Part shown: one piece after another, positions 40,887-51,165 of the stretch
Position numbering within the stretch: the stretch's first letter is position 1
Layout of the letters: each line of letters opens with the position of its first letter
Assembly (NCBI RefSeq): GCF_001591545.1
Contig: NZ_BCVC01000001.1
Span: 1-64,000 of the forward strand
Direction of reading: 5' to 3'
Source of the DNA: Lederbergia lenta NBRC 16444
Lineage (GTDB): Bacteria > Bacillota > Bacilli > Bacillales > Bacillaceae_C
DNA: 64,000 bases
Program-made: the position numbers and the translations under genes
The notes under the pieces: model-generated
Seen by the model: the letters and a program-made list of their open reading frames with translations, nothing else
The model's database searches: none
What the model was told of the DNA's origin: nothing

Positions 40887-42521
40887 TTATTTTTTATAAT
40901 AAGCCCTAGAAACTAATAACCCGACAATACCCAATATGATGAATAACAATGCTTTAACAGCTACTGATACAAAATAAATATCTATTAATATAATTTTTGC
41001 AAGGGTAAGAAATAGAATACCTGCGCCTATATATTTACCTTGAATAATAGATAAACTTTTACCAACGAGCATGAAGGCGATGGCAATAATGATCCAAAGG
41101 ATGCTCATGATGATACGCTCCATACTTTCACTTGCGTTATCAGCTAGAAGTATAGAAAGCATTGCTGTAAATGCTAATAAGAGAATGGATACATAAGGTA
41201 CACCGATGTTCATCGTTGTTTGATAATCTTCTTTTCTCCTGTTGGCTAAATAATAGATGGCATAACTTGTTGCGATAATAAGTACAAGCCAATGTAGCAT
41301 TTCCCAAGAAATCCAAGCGGGGATAAATTTATAAATGATACTTATAGCACCAATAAAGTAAGTAAGGATGCCTAGCAAAGTATGAAAGAGACTTTTATAT
41401 TTATGTGCAATATACATGTAAATGAGACTAGAACCAATTAACATTTCAATCGTTAACTCGTTGCTCATCATTTTAACAAAGAATAGTATTCCCATTAGTG
41501 CATTCGCAATAAATATTGGAGCTCTAACGGTATCCTTTTGATAATAATAAAAGGATACTCCGTACAGCAGTGCAATTATTGCAAATACGATGGAAGATTC
41601 TGAGTCAGTTAAGACAACCCCAAGCCAAAGGGAAGATAATAAGACACTGGAAAACAAAGTATAAGCCTGTTTATTTAAACTGTAACTGGTCTTAATAAAG
41701 CCGGTAAGCAATGCAATTTGTTGGACGAGAACGGGTGAAACAGCCAGCCATTTATCATTTTCAGGTACACCGGCAAAAATGATAAATAGAAGTAAAGCTA
41801 TATTCAATAAAATAGCAGATAAATAATATAGAATAATATAGCGAGATCTCAGTGCGAGCCAAATAAATAATACATAAAGCAATGTTTCATAAAAAACGAA
41901 TACCGGTATATTAGGTGCTGTACTTTCTATTAAAAAAGGAACGAATACACCGCCAATTGCAGAGACAATTCCGATGCTTTGTGATTTATATTTATACGTG
42001 AAAAATAGTCCCAATCCAATCCATATAATGTTCAGAAGAAAAGCAACCTCTGGACCAGTCATATCATAGAGTTGATGCATCGTAAATGTTGTTAACATCA
42101 AGATTGGAATGGCACCGCCCACTAGCACCTGACCTAAAACTGTTCGGCCTTGTTTTAACTGACGAATTCCAATGATAACAAAAGCAATAGCAGTAATAAA
42201 TCCAAGCAATATTTTCACGGTCGCTGTCAAATATCCATAGTCTGAAGCTGCTTTAAATCCCCAAAGAACCCCAATGATAAAGACGAATATAAAAAGCCGC
42301 GGCAGTATTTTTTGAAAAATTAATACATCCCATTCGATGACATTGTTTTCCTTTGGTTCTATAACAGAATCGGTTTTAGATACGGGAATATCATGCGTAA
42401 AATTAGCTGCTTTCTCATCGGCTACTTTTTCAGGTTGAATCATCTGAAGCTTGCTTTCAAGATATCGAACCCGATTTTCTAAATGTTGTACACGTTCCTC
42501 GAGATTATGTTTACCTTCCAT
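40887..42521 (-). CDS. DUF2339 multipass membrane protein
   Basis: A 544-residue membrane protein of the DUF2339 family. It begins with a short coiled coil (LEERVQHLENRVRYLESKLQ, residues 7-26), then a hydrophilic linker to about residue 70, then about 14 membrane helices to the C-terminus. Function unknown. It stands alone on the minus strand, separated by 61 bases from the small charged gene that shares its direction and follows it. Confidence 0.85.
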   Translation of the reverse strand: MEGKHNLEERVQHLENRVRYLESKLQMIQPEKVADEKAANFTHDIPVSKTDSVIEPKENNVIEWDVLIFQKILPRLFIFVFIIGVLWGFKAASDYGYLTATVKILLGFITAIAFVIIGIRQLKQGRTVLGQVLVGGAIPILMLTTFTMHQLYDMTGPEVAFLLNIIWIGLGLFFTYKYKSQSIGIVSAIGGVFVPFLIESTAPNIPVFVFYETLLYVLFIWLALRSRYIILYYLSAILLNIALLLFIIFAGVPENDKWLAVSPVLVQQIALLTGFIKTSYSLNKQAYTLFSSVLLSSLWLGVVLTDSESSIVFAIIALLYGVSFYYYQKDTVRAPIFIANALMGILFFVKMMSNELTIEMLIGSSLIYMYIAHKYKSLFHTLLGILTYFIGAISIIYKFIPAWISWEMLHWLVLIIATSYAIYYLANRRKEDYQTTMNIGVPYVSILLLAFTAMLSILLADNASESMERIIMSILWIIIAIAFMLVGKSLSIIQGKYIGAGILFLTLAKIILIDIYFVSVAVKALLFIILGIVGLLVSRAYYKK

Positions 42522-42607
42522 TTAATCTCCACCTTTCACTACATTGAGGCCTACACTATAATATATTAGTCAAATTAATCTAAATACCTTTATTAATATG
42601 ATAAACT

Positions 42608-42650
42608 GGTGCCAGACAGACACGAATTTTGTCGAAGAAGAATAGGATGA
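42608..42650. repeat. Possible remnant of a dispersed Bacillaceae repeat
   Basis: GGTGCCAGACAGACACGAA followed by TTTTGTCGAAGAAGAA resembles one end of a repeat I recall from several Bacillus genomes (GGTGCC.GACACC ... CGAATTTTGTCGAAG). Only one fragment is present, so the call is weak. Confidence 0.3.
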
Positions 42651-42721
42651 GCGAAATTGTGAAGATAAAGACTCTAGGATGAATGGAAAATCTTGAAAAA
42701 TACAGCAAAGGAGTTTGAAGA

Positions 42722-43654
42722 ATGAAAAGAATATTAGACTGCAGAGGAACAGATTTTCAACAAATGGGTAGAAAGGAATTAAAGCAAGCTATATTTGCGG
42801 CGGAGGGAAGAACAGTTATCGCGGAAACTGTTGTAACTTCGCAGCCGCTTCTTCCGGAAATATCGAATCCAGAAATAATGAAAGCTTTTGGAGCGGATCT
42901 AATTTTATTAAATGTATTTGATGTTTTTAATCCTCGTGTGGAAGGTTTACATTCCATTGATCTATTCCATCCCAAGGAAGGAGAAATTGTTCCAAATCAT
43001 GAAGCGATTAAAATAGTGAAACAATTGACGGGACTTCCAGTAGGTATAAATCTGGAGCCAGTGGATCAATCAGCAGATGCTTTAGAGACGTTGTATGCTT
43101 TACCAGTAGGGAGAACGGCAACAAAGGAAACCCTAGAAAAAGCAAAAGAACTTGGTTGTGATTTTGTTTGCTTAACTGGAAACCCGAAGACAGGTGTGAC
43201 AAATGAAAAAATTGAAGAAGCGATTCACTTAGCTAAAAAGTATTTTGGTGGCTTAATCATCGCTGGGAAGATGCATAGCGCTGGTGCAAAAAATAAACCG
43301 TTAGATATTGATGCATTTAATCGGTTTGCTGATGCTGGAGCAGATGTTATTCTCTTTCCAGCACCAGGTACGGTTCCAGGAATACGGGAAGATACACTTG
43401 CAGAGGCGGTAGAATCTGTGAAACAAAGAGATGCCTTAACTCTAGCGGCAATTGGTACAAGTCAGGAAGGCGCTGATGAAGATACGATAAGATCCATTGC
43501 ATTAAGTGCTAAACGAGCAGGGATAGATATTTTTCATATGGGGGATGCTGGATTTTTAGGGATGGCTATACCTGAAAATATTAAAGCATTATCCATTGCT
43601 ATTCGGGGCAAAAGACATACTTATATTCGGATGGCGGCTTCAGCACTTAGATAA
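42722..43654 (+). CDS. TIM-barrel protein, DUF7916/PEP-mutase-like
   Basis: A 310-residue cytosolic protein of a family that has been labelled PEP phosphonomutase-like or (wrongly) haloacid dehalogenase-like; I place it with DUF7916. The N-terminus MKRILDCRGTDFQQM and the central FGADLILLNVFDVFNP, GLPVGINLEP, CDFVCLTGNPKTGVTN and GADVILFPAPGTVPGI stretches are typical of a (beta/alpha)8 barrel that binds phosphate groups. The reaction is unknown. AAAGGAG precedes the ATG. The sirtuin gene starts 14 bases after its stop, so the two form an operon. Confidence 0.75.
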   Translation: MKRILDCRGTDFQQMGRKELKQAIFAAEGRTVIAETVVTSQPLLPEISNPEIMKAFGADLILLNVFDVFNPRVEGLHSIDLFHPKEGEIVPNHEAIKIVKQLTGLPVGINLEPVDQSADALETLYALPVGRTATKETLEKAKELGCDFVCLTGNPKTGVTNEKIEEAIHLAKKYFGGLIIAGKMHSAGAKNKPLDIDAFNRFADAGADVILFPAPGTVPGIREDTLAEAVESVKQRDALTLAAIGTSQEGADEDTIRSIALSAKRAGIDIFHMGDAGFLGMAIPENIKALSIAIRGKRHTYIRMAASALR

Positions 43655-43668
43655 GGAGAAGATATCAT

Positions 43669-44394
43669 ATGCTAAAGAAATGTTTGCAAGAGTCTAATTA
43701 TACGGTTGTTATGACAGGAGCTGGTATGTCTACGGAAAGCGGACTTCCAGATTTTAGATCAGCCAATACTGGGATGTGGACCCAGGAAGATCCTAGTCAA
43801 ATCGCTAGCACAGAAGCATTAAATAAAAATGTAGAGAAGTTCTTTACGTTTTACAGACAGCGCGTGCTTGGTTTGAATGAATGTGAGCCACATAAAGGAC
43901 ATGATATTTTAGCGAGATGGGAGAAGGAAGGCTTAATACAAAGCATCATAACCCAAAACATTGATGGATTCCACCAAGAGGCAGGAAGTAGGGAAGTATC
44001 TGAGCTCCACGGCACGATGAAGCAAGTGCATTGCCAAACTTGTGGGAAGATTTATGGAAATGATACTTATGTAGAAGAAAAGTTTCAGTGTGAATGTGGT
44101 GGAAAACTACGGCCGTCTGTTGTGCTTTTCGGTGAAATGCTTCCTGAGGATGCATTTATGAAAGCGCAGGTAGAAAGTGAAAAGGCTGACTTATTTATTG
44201 TATTAGGTTCTTCGTTAACAGTGACTCCAGCTAATCAATTTCCAATGATTGCAAAACAAAGTGGAGCAAAGCTTGTCATTGTAAATTTGGAGCCGACAGA
44301 TTTTGATATTTATGCGGACCTTGTTATTCAGGATCGTAAAATTGGGGAAGTGCTGGAAGAAGTGAACGAGGAGTTAGAACAAGAAGAAAGATGA
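43669..44394 (+). CDS. NAD-dependent protein deacylase (sirtuin)
   Basis: A 241-residue sirtuin that removes acyl groups from lysines using NAD. NAD-binding GAGMSTESGLPDFRS at residues 17-31, TQNIDGFHQEAGS near 98-110, catalytic His in ELHGT near 116 and a four-Cys zinc module (CQTC near 124 and CECGG near 144). The closest familiar relative is B. subtilis SrtN. TAAGGAG precedes the ATG. The pairing with the upstream TIM-barrel gene suggests that protein or its products as a target or partner; that is inference. Confidence 0.92.
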   Translation: MLKKCLQESNYTVVMTGAGMSTESGLPDFRSANTGMWTQEDPSQIASTEALNKNVEKFFTFYRQRVLGLNECEPHKGHDILARWEKEGLIQSIITQNIDGFHQEAGSREVSELHGTMKQVHCQTCGKIYGNDTYVEEKFQCECGGKLRPSVVLFGEMLPEDAFMKAQVESEKADLFIVLGSSLTVTPANQFPMIAKQSGAKLVIVNLEPTDFDIYADLVIQDRKIGEVLEEVNEELEQEER

Positions 44395-44407
44395 AAAAAT
44401 AGGGCTT

Positions 44408-44536
44408 ATTCACCGTCCTGGTTGTTCCATTCGTATTGGTGTGAATCTATTCGCCATCGTGGTCAATCAATTCGCATAGGTGCGATTCTATTCGCCGCCA
44501 CGGTTCATTCATTCGCATTCCTGATTTCAATTCACC
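44408..44536. repeat. Imperfect array of about 20.5-bp period between convergent genes
   Basis: ATTC cores occur at 44408, 44429, 44449, 44470, 44490, 44511 and 44530 (spacings 21, 20, 21, 20, 21, 19). Most continue GC(C/A) and alternate between CGCC-type and CGCAT/CGTAT-type units, so the true period may be a 41-bp pair. It is not coding and not a CRISPR. It sits between the sirtuin gene and the convergent opuAC. Confidence 0.7.
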
Positions 44537-44552
44537 TCCCAAAAAGAGAAAC

Positions 44553-44589
44553 AAAAAATCGCAAGAGCATATGATTCATGCTCTTGCGA
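44553..44589 (-). terminator. Terminator of the opuA operon
   Basis: On the minus strand TCGCAAGAGCAT pairs with ATGCTCTTGCGA (44559-44570 and 44578-44589), followed by TTTTTTGTTT. Confidence 0.88.
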
Positions 44590-44597
44590 TAAGTATA

Positions 44598-46360
<1,763 letters not shown>

Positions 46361-47605
46361 TTAATTCACCTCCCGTAAATCATTTTCCGATTCAACTTGC
46401 TCATTAATAAAATGTTCATCTCCGGATAAAGCGCCAATTAATGCGCCTCTAATAATAATCCCTTGAAGCCTTTTATCTTCATTTACTACAGCTACCGGTA
46501 CTGGAGCGGTTGAAACAAGATTGAAAAGATCTGTTAGCAAGGTTTCAGAAGGTACTGTGGCGATATCTTTTATGAGGACATCCTGAAGAGTACTACCTTT
46601 CTCTGAAGCAGCATTAGCGTCTTGAGCTGTTACAGCTCCTAGCAATCTATTTTGCTTATCGACAACATAGATAGAAGAGATACCATGATGTTTCATGAGT
46701 CTAAGTGCAACTCTTGGTCCTCTGTCTAGTTGAACTGTTTCAGCTTGTTTCATGATATGCCCAGCTGTTAATACTTTTGAAAGATCCACATCTTCCACAA
46801 ATTTTTCAACATATTCGTTGGAAGGATTCATTAGAATTTCCTCTGGCGTTCCGATTTGCACAATCTGACCATCTCTCATTAATGCAATTCTATCGCCAAT
46901 CCGTAAGGCCTCATCAAGATCATGGGTAATAAAAATAATTGTTTTCCCCATTTCATCATGCAATTGAAGTAATTCATTTTGCATATCCTTCCGAATTAGA
47001 GGATCTAAGGCACTGAAAGCTTCATCCATTAACAAAATATCAGGATCATTTGCGAGCGCTCTCGCAAGTCCGACACGCTGTTGCATACCACCACTTAATT
47101 GGTCAGGATATTGAGCTTCATAACCTTCCAAGCCAACAAGTTTCAAAGATTCTTTCGCCTTCGTCTGACGTTCATCCTTGTTAATACCTTGAATTTCTAA
47201 TCCATATTCAGTATTTTCTAAGATCGTTCGGTGAGGAAAGAGTGCAAACTTTTGAAAAACCATTCCAATCTTTTTGCGTCTCACTTCACGAAGTTGTTCT
47301 TTGTTCATTTGAACAATATCTGATCCATCTAATAGTATATGGCCTGTAGTTGGTTCGATTAGACGATTTAACAATCTAACCAACGTGGACTTTCCACTCC
47401 CGGATAAACCCATAATAACGAAAATTTCTCCATCGTACACATCGAAGCTAGCATTTTTGACTCCGACAGTTGCCCCAGATGCTTTTAATATTTCGCTTTT
47501 GGATTTCCCCTCGTTTAAAAGTTGTGTTGCTTTCTTTGTGTTTTTTCCAAAGATTTTTGTTGCGTTTTTGACCTCTATTTTTTTATGGCCTGATTGCTCA
47601 TCCAT
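46361..47605 (-). CDS. opuAA: Glycine betaine ABC transporter ATPase OpuAA
   Basis: ATPase of 414 residues with Walker [16 protein letters not shown] near residue 70, signature LSGGMQQRVGLARAL near 168 and Walker B ILLMDEAFSALD near 188. Two C-terminal CBS domains (about 285-400) act in OpuA-type transporters as ionic-strength sensors. RBS GGGAGTG precedes the ATG. First gene of the operon, divergent from the GbsR-type regulator. Confidence 0.95.
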   Translation of the reverse strand: MDEQSGHKKIEVKNATKIFGKNTKKATQLLNEGKSKSEILKASGATVGVKNASFDVYDGEIFVIMGLSGSGKSTLVRLLNRLIEPTTGHILLDGSDIVQMNKEQLREVRRKKIGMVFQKFALFPHRTILENTEYGLEIQGINKDERQTKAKESLKLVGLEGYEAQYPDQLSGGMQQRVGLARALANDPDILLMDEAFSALDPLIRKDMQNELLQLHDEMGKTIIFITHDLDEALRIGDRIALMRDGQIVQIGTPEEILMNPSNEYVEKFVEDVDLSKVLTAGHIMKQAETVQLDRGPRVALRLMKHHGISSIYVVDKQNRLLGAVTAQDANAASEKGSTLQDVLIKDIATVPSETLLTDLFNLVSTAPVPVAVVNEDKRLQGIIIRGALIGALSGDEHFINEQVESENDLREVN

Positions 47606-47702
47606 GGTTTCACTCCCTATTCTTGATCACCTATATAAGTCTAGAGTAAGTAGAGCTTGTAATACAAATGTCATATAACTTCATATTCCATGTGTATAGT
47701 AC

Positions 47703-47720
47703 GTACAGAATATACTGTAC
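47703..47720. promoter_or_regulatory. Inverted repeat in the opuA-gbsR intergenic region
   Basis: GTACAG (47703-47708) and CTGTAC (47715-47720) are exact inverted copies around AATATA. On the minus strand TTGTAC and TATACA flank an 18-bp spacer that covers the repeat, so it could be an operator overlapping the opuAA promoter. The regulator encoded next to it is the natural candidate to bind it. Confidence 0.55.
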
Positions 47721-47785
47721 AAACTAAATTTAGCGTATTCTTAAAAATCCTCTTGAATGCTCTGTATTACTTGCATGTTTGAATC

Positions 47786-47813
47786 TTTACAATACGGTCA
47801 GCGTTATTATATT
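47786..47813 (+). promoter_or_regulatory. Possible promoter of the GbsR-type regulator
   Basis: TTTACA (47786-47791) and TATATT (47808-47813) are 16 bp apart, about 45 bp upstream of the start codon. Confidence 0.45.
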
Positions 47814-47859
47814 CTAGAAGAAACATCATGTTATAGCATTTGAAGGATGTGAAAATAAG

Positions 47860-48399
47860 GTGGAAGGTAAAGAGCGGCTTGAAAAAGCTCGTGAGCGTAT
47901 TGTTGAAACGATTGCACAAAATATACATCTATACGGTGCGACATCTTCAGCAGGTAGGCTTTATGGAATGATGTTTTTTCATCAAGAGCCATTAACACTT
48001 GATGATATGAAGGAAGAACTCGGGATGAGCAAAACGAGTATGAGTACAACAGTAAGAGCATTATCTGATTTGAAAATGGTAGAGCGTGTCTGGAAAAAAG
48101 GAGTGCGCAAAGATTTATATCAAATAGAAGATGATTGGTATCAAAGTTTTATCGACTTGTTTTCGACAAAGTGGAAAAGTGCCATCTCGATGCATATATT
48201 AGCTATAAAAAAATCAATGACAGAATTAGAACAACTAATTGGAGATAGCAATATTAGTTTAGAAGTACGGACAATGGCTAAAGAAGATATGGAAAAATTG
48301 ATATATATGGCTGAATACTACGAATGGCTTAATCGTTTAGTAGATGCATTTGAAGATCATGAGATATTTAAGCTTATACCTAAAAAAACAGATCAATAA
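47860..48399 (+). CDS. GbsR/MarR-type choline/betaine-responsive regulator
   Basis: A 179-residue winged-helix protein of the GbsR family. The DNA-binding region is EPLTLDDMKEELGMSKTSMSTTVRALSDLKMVERVW at about residues 46-81; the C-terminal half is helical and mediates dimerisation. GbsR and OpcR in B. subtilis control choline and betaine genes. GTG start after GGATGTG. Its divergent position to opuA makes it the likely repressor of that operon. Confidence 0.9.
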   Translation: MEGKERLEKARERIVETIAQNIHLYGATSSAGRLYGMMFFHQEPLTLDDMKEELGMSKTSMSTTVRALSDLKMVERVWKKGVRKDLYQIEDDWYQSFIDLFSTKWKSAISMHILAIKKSMTELEQLIGDSNISLEVRTMAKEDMEKLIYMAEYYEWLNRLVDAFEDHEIFKLIPKKTDQ

Positions 48400-48402
48400 A
48401 AG

Positions 48403-48440
48403 AAAAAAAGCTTGATTCCTTGGTGGAATTAAGCTTTTTT
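48403..48440. terminator. Bidirectional terminator
   Basis: AAAAAAGCTTGATTCC pairs with GGAATTAAGCTTTTTT (48425-48440), with A and T runs that serve both convergent genes. Confidence 0.88.
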
Positions 48441-49172
48441 CATTGATTTATGTTGAAAAGGACATGTACCTTTAATTGGTTTGATATCATCGCCGATAAA
48501 ATATTGCTTCCATTCCCGATGCTCAGGATCCCCGTAATGACTGATATTTGGGTGTTTTGGTAGTCGATCCCATTTTTCTACACGCGCACGAACTTTTTCG
48601 CGTGACATGCTTCCACCCTTTGAGGTACCTTCTAGCCCGTCAAATATACGTCGTGGCTGGAATCCAAGAATTAAACTATTACCTAAATCTCTTGTTTTTC
48701 GTTGCTTGTATGCTGGGGTATTCCCAAAAATGAAAAAAGGTTCTTCGGCAAATGAAAAATTCCATAAATGGTGATCAGGGTCTTCTGGATAATCTTCCGG
48801 CCAAGGTTTCTGATCTGCATCATGCAAATACTGAAGTATCTTCCAAAAATAAGCTCTATAATACTCAAGAGATTTTTCCTCTTTTTCTGGTTCAACAAAT
48901 AAGAAAAATCCATGGCGTATTAATTTCTCGGACTCGTCAAACAGATTAATAAAGTCTTCTACTGTTTGCGGAAGGCTTGACCAGTCATTATGAGAGATAT
49001 AAGAATAACGTAGTTCTCCCTTTTTCTCTGCGCTCATTCCAAATGTGCACGGAAACGTCTTTTGCGTCACGATGCTATTAAATGTCTCATATTCTCTTAT
49101 CACCCAGTCAGGTACTAAATCAGGATTAGTCATATCTTCTTTTGTAAATAAAGCGCTCTTTTCCTTTATCAT
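48429..49172 (-). CDS. YqcI/YcgG family protein
   Basis: A 247-residue soluble protein of the YqcI/YcgG family. Characteristic stretches are PDWVIREYETFNSIVTQKTFPCTFG near residues 20-44, PWPEDYPEDPDHHLWNFSFAEEPFFIFGNTPAY near 123-155 and the C-terminal YFIGDDIKPIKGTCPFQHK. The paired cysteines at about 42 and 238 and conserved His residues suggest metal or heme binding, but no function is established. Its end overlaps the shared terminator. Confidence 0.85.
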   Translation of the reverse strand: MIKEKSALFTKEDMTNPDLVPDWVIREYETFNSIVTQKTFPCTFGMSAEKKGELRYSYISHNDWSSLPQTVEDFINLFDESEKLIRHGFFLFVEPEKEEKSLEYYRAYFWKILQYLHDADQKPWPEDYPEDPDHHLWNFSFAEEPFFIFGNTPAYKQRKTRDLGNSLILGFQPRRIFDGLEGTSKGGSMSREKVRARVEKWDRLPKHPNISHYGDPEHREWKQYFIGDDIKPIKGTCPFQHKSMKKA

Positions 49173-49409
49173 TAAATAGTCACCTCAAAAGATTAATTAC
49201 CCTAAATTAGGTATGTGAAACATTAAATGGAATCGCCTCCTGTTTATAAAATCTATGCAATTTTTTCAGAAAGATGATGACGAGAAAGAGAGGAGAAGGC
49301 TTTTTTTGATAGTGTGGAATACAAAGAACTTAGGCCGCTAATCGAGGGCGCTGAAAAATCTATTCTAATGGAAGTAAATAACCTATATAAAACGCGTTAA
49401 TTAATCACC
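49173..49409. other. Spacer with no convincing gene
   Basis: An open frame of 37 codons ends with TAA at 49400 and includes an in-frame GTG (product MEYKELRPLIEGAEKS..., about 28 residues) behind AGGAGAAGG, but it has no family and may be a remnant. The rest, including the upstream region of the YqcI-type gene, holds nothing recognised. Confidence 0.35.
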
Positions 49410-49502
49410 GTTGATTTCCGCTTCAGGATGGCGCTTTCCGGGGGGCGGGGGGGCGTGCGGTGAGCTAATCCCCTCGGAGTCGCCACCTTACGTTTCATCA
49501 AC
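49410..49502. repeat. Shortened GTTGATTTCCGCT-type Bacillaceae repeat
   Basis: The element begins GTTGATTTCCGCTTCAGG and ends TTTCATCAAC, with GTTGAT/ATCAAC as terminal inverted repeats and CGCTTTCCG and GGAGTCGCCACCTT inside. It follows a dispersed palindromic repeat common in Bacillaceae, but the centre is reduced and contains G runs. No coding capacity. Confidence 0.7.
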
Positions 49503-49587
49503 TTGGTGTTCTTCTTTTACAGTAAGTTCGGTTTCAATTAAACGCGGGAAACCTGCCTAAGAGTTAACAATTAAGCTAATAGAGACG

Positions 49588-49632
49588 AAAAAATACGACT
49601 CCATTCTATTTAAGAATAAGTCGTATTTTTTT
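49588..49632. terminator. Terminator of the PTS-nanE-rpiR operon
   Basis: AAAAAATACGACT (49588-49600) pairs with AGTCGTATTTTTTT (49619-49632), with an inner ATTCT/AGAAT stem. A and T runs on both sides. Confidence 0.85.
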
Positions 49633-49662
49633 GCTTACAATCTAGTTGAAAAAACTCTAATT

Positions 49663-50475
49663 TCAGCGGTTATTTTCGATATAAGCTTCGGAAGAAATGG
49701 CCGTAACAGTCTTTTGATACGTTTCCTGCCGCTTTTTATCTTGTAGAAAAAATAAGCTAATGCGGTCAATTAAATAAAGGACGCTCAAATCAAGACCAGT
49801 TGAGATATATCCAGTGCGGATTGGATGTATCGTCCATAAAACGGCTTCCGATAATTTTGTTAGCGGGGTATCGCCATAAGCTGTGAACGAAACGACTTTC
49901 GCACCGTTATTTTTAGCTTCCATTACGGAATGCAATAAGTCTCTTGTCTGACCAGAACGAGAGAAGGCAAGCAATAAATCGCCTTCCTGGAATAGGGCAC
50001 TTCTAATGATCATTAAGTGTGGATCAGTGACAGCCTCTGATGCAAATCCCATTCTACTTAAACGATAATTTAATTCTTGAGCAGCAAGTCCTGAGCTGCC
50101 TAGTCCATAAATATAAATGTTCTTTGCTGTCTTTATAAGTTGCATGGCTTCTTCTAGAGCTCGCTGTCCACTAAGCCCTTGAATATCATGAAGTATGTCT
50201 TCATATTGAAGCTTTAATTGCGAATCAACGTTATCTTTACCATCTTGATAGGCTTCGCGAGCTAATTTTATCTTCAATTCGACAAAATTTCGGCAAGAGA
50301 CTTTTTTGCAAAATCTTGTAATCGTTGCTACTGAAATATCCGTTTTGGCAGCGATGTCTTTAATATTGCTTTGGGAAGCTTCAATCGGTGAAGCAAGCAA
50401 ATAATCCGCTAAGCTTCTTTCCTTTTCTGATAAGGAGGAATATCTGGACTGAATTTCCTTCAAAAGCGTAACCAT
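49663..50475 (-). CDS. RpiR/MurR family transcriptional regulator
   Basis: A 270-residue regulator with an N-terminal helix-turn-helix (IKDIAAKTDISVATITRFCKKVSCRNFVELK, about residues 38-68) and a C-terminal SIS sugar-phosphate-binding domain (YIYGLGSSGLAAQELNYRL near 122; LLLAFSRSGQTRDLL near 170). It lies 4 bases from nanE and is last in the PTS-nanE-rpiR operon. It most likely senses an amino-sugar phosphate and controls its own operon. Confidence 0.92.
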   Translation of the reverse strand: MVTLLKEIQSRYSSLSEKERSLADYLLASPIEASQSNIKDIAAKTDISVATITRFCKKVSCRNFVELKIKLAREAYQDGKDNVDSQLKLQYEDILHDIQGLSGQRALEEAMQLIKTAKNIYIYGLGSSGLAAQELNYRLSRMGFASEAVTDPHLMIIRSALFQEGDLLLAFSRSGQTRDLLHSVMEAKNNGAKVVSFTAYGDTPLTKLSEAVLWTIHPIRTGYISTGLDLSVLYLIDRISLFFLQDKKRQETYQKTVTAISSEAYIENNR

Positions 50476-50479
50476 TGAT

Positions 50480-51163
50480 TTAAACTCCTTTGATCTCCTC
50501 TACAAACCGGCTAGTAATTTGCTGAGGCCTTGAAATGGCACCACCAACGACAACAGAATAAGCACCAAGAGAAATCACAGTTTTCGCCATTTCAGGTGTA
50601 ATAATATTGCCTTCAGCTATAACTGGAATGCGAATGTTATTTAAGATGATTTTCATAAATTCAAAATCATTCTCATATAGTTTACATCCGCTTGTTTCGT
50701 TTGTATACCCATGCAGAGTGGTAGAAACACAGTCAAAACCTAAACGTTCCGCTTCAAGTGCATCTTCCAAAGTTGAAATATCCGCCATTAACTCGATATG
50801 TGGATGATTCGTTTTTACATAATCAACAATATCTTTCAACTGTTCGCCGTTTGGACGTTTTCGCAATGTAGCATCCATGGCAATCATTTCACACCCTGAT
50901 TCAATTAATTCATCTACCTCTTTTTTAGTTGCTGTAATGAAAACGTCGCTATCAGGATAATCTCGTTTAACAATTCCGACTACAGGTAGAGAAACTTCTT
51001 GTTTTATTGCTATAATATCTACCTTAGAATTTGCACGAATTCCGACTGCACCGCCAAGCTTAGCAGCAAGTGCCATTTTTGACATAATGAATGAACTATG
51101 AAGAGGTTCATTTTCAAGAGCTTGACATGAAGCAACAAGTCCATGTTTGATTTTATTTAACAT
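50480..51163 (-). CDS. nanE: N-acetylmannosamine-6-phosphate 2-epimerase NanE
   Basis: TIM-barrel epimerase (227 residues) that converts ManNAc-6-P to GlcNAc-6-P. Family stretches: [17 protein letters not shown] at 8-24, [32 protein letters not shown] near 48-79 with the active-site Lys/Asp region, [11 protein letters not shown] near 141 and [14 protein letters not shown] with [13 protein letters not shown] at the end. Between the PTS gene (2-base gap) and rpiR. Confidence 0.94.
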   Translation of the reverse strand: MLNKIKHGLVASCQALENEPLHSSFIMSKMALAAKLGGAVGIRANSKVDIIAIKQEVSLPVVGIVKRDYPDSDVFITATKKEVDELIESGCEMIAMDATLRKRPNGEQLKDIVDYVKTNHPHIELMADISTLEDALEAERLGFDCVSTTLHGYTNETSGCKLYENDFEFMKIILNNIRIPVIAEGNIITPEMAKTVISLGAYSVVVGGAISRPQQITSRFVEEIKGV

Positions 51164-51165
51164 AA

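Noticed and set aside
49322-49400. Short frame MEYKELRPLIEGAEKS...
   Set aside because: A ribosome-like AGGAGAAGG precedes it, but it is about 28 codons long without a family; kept only as a remark on the spacer.
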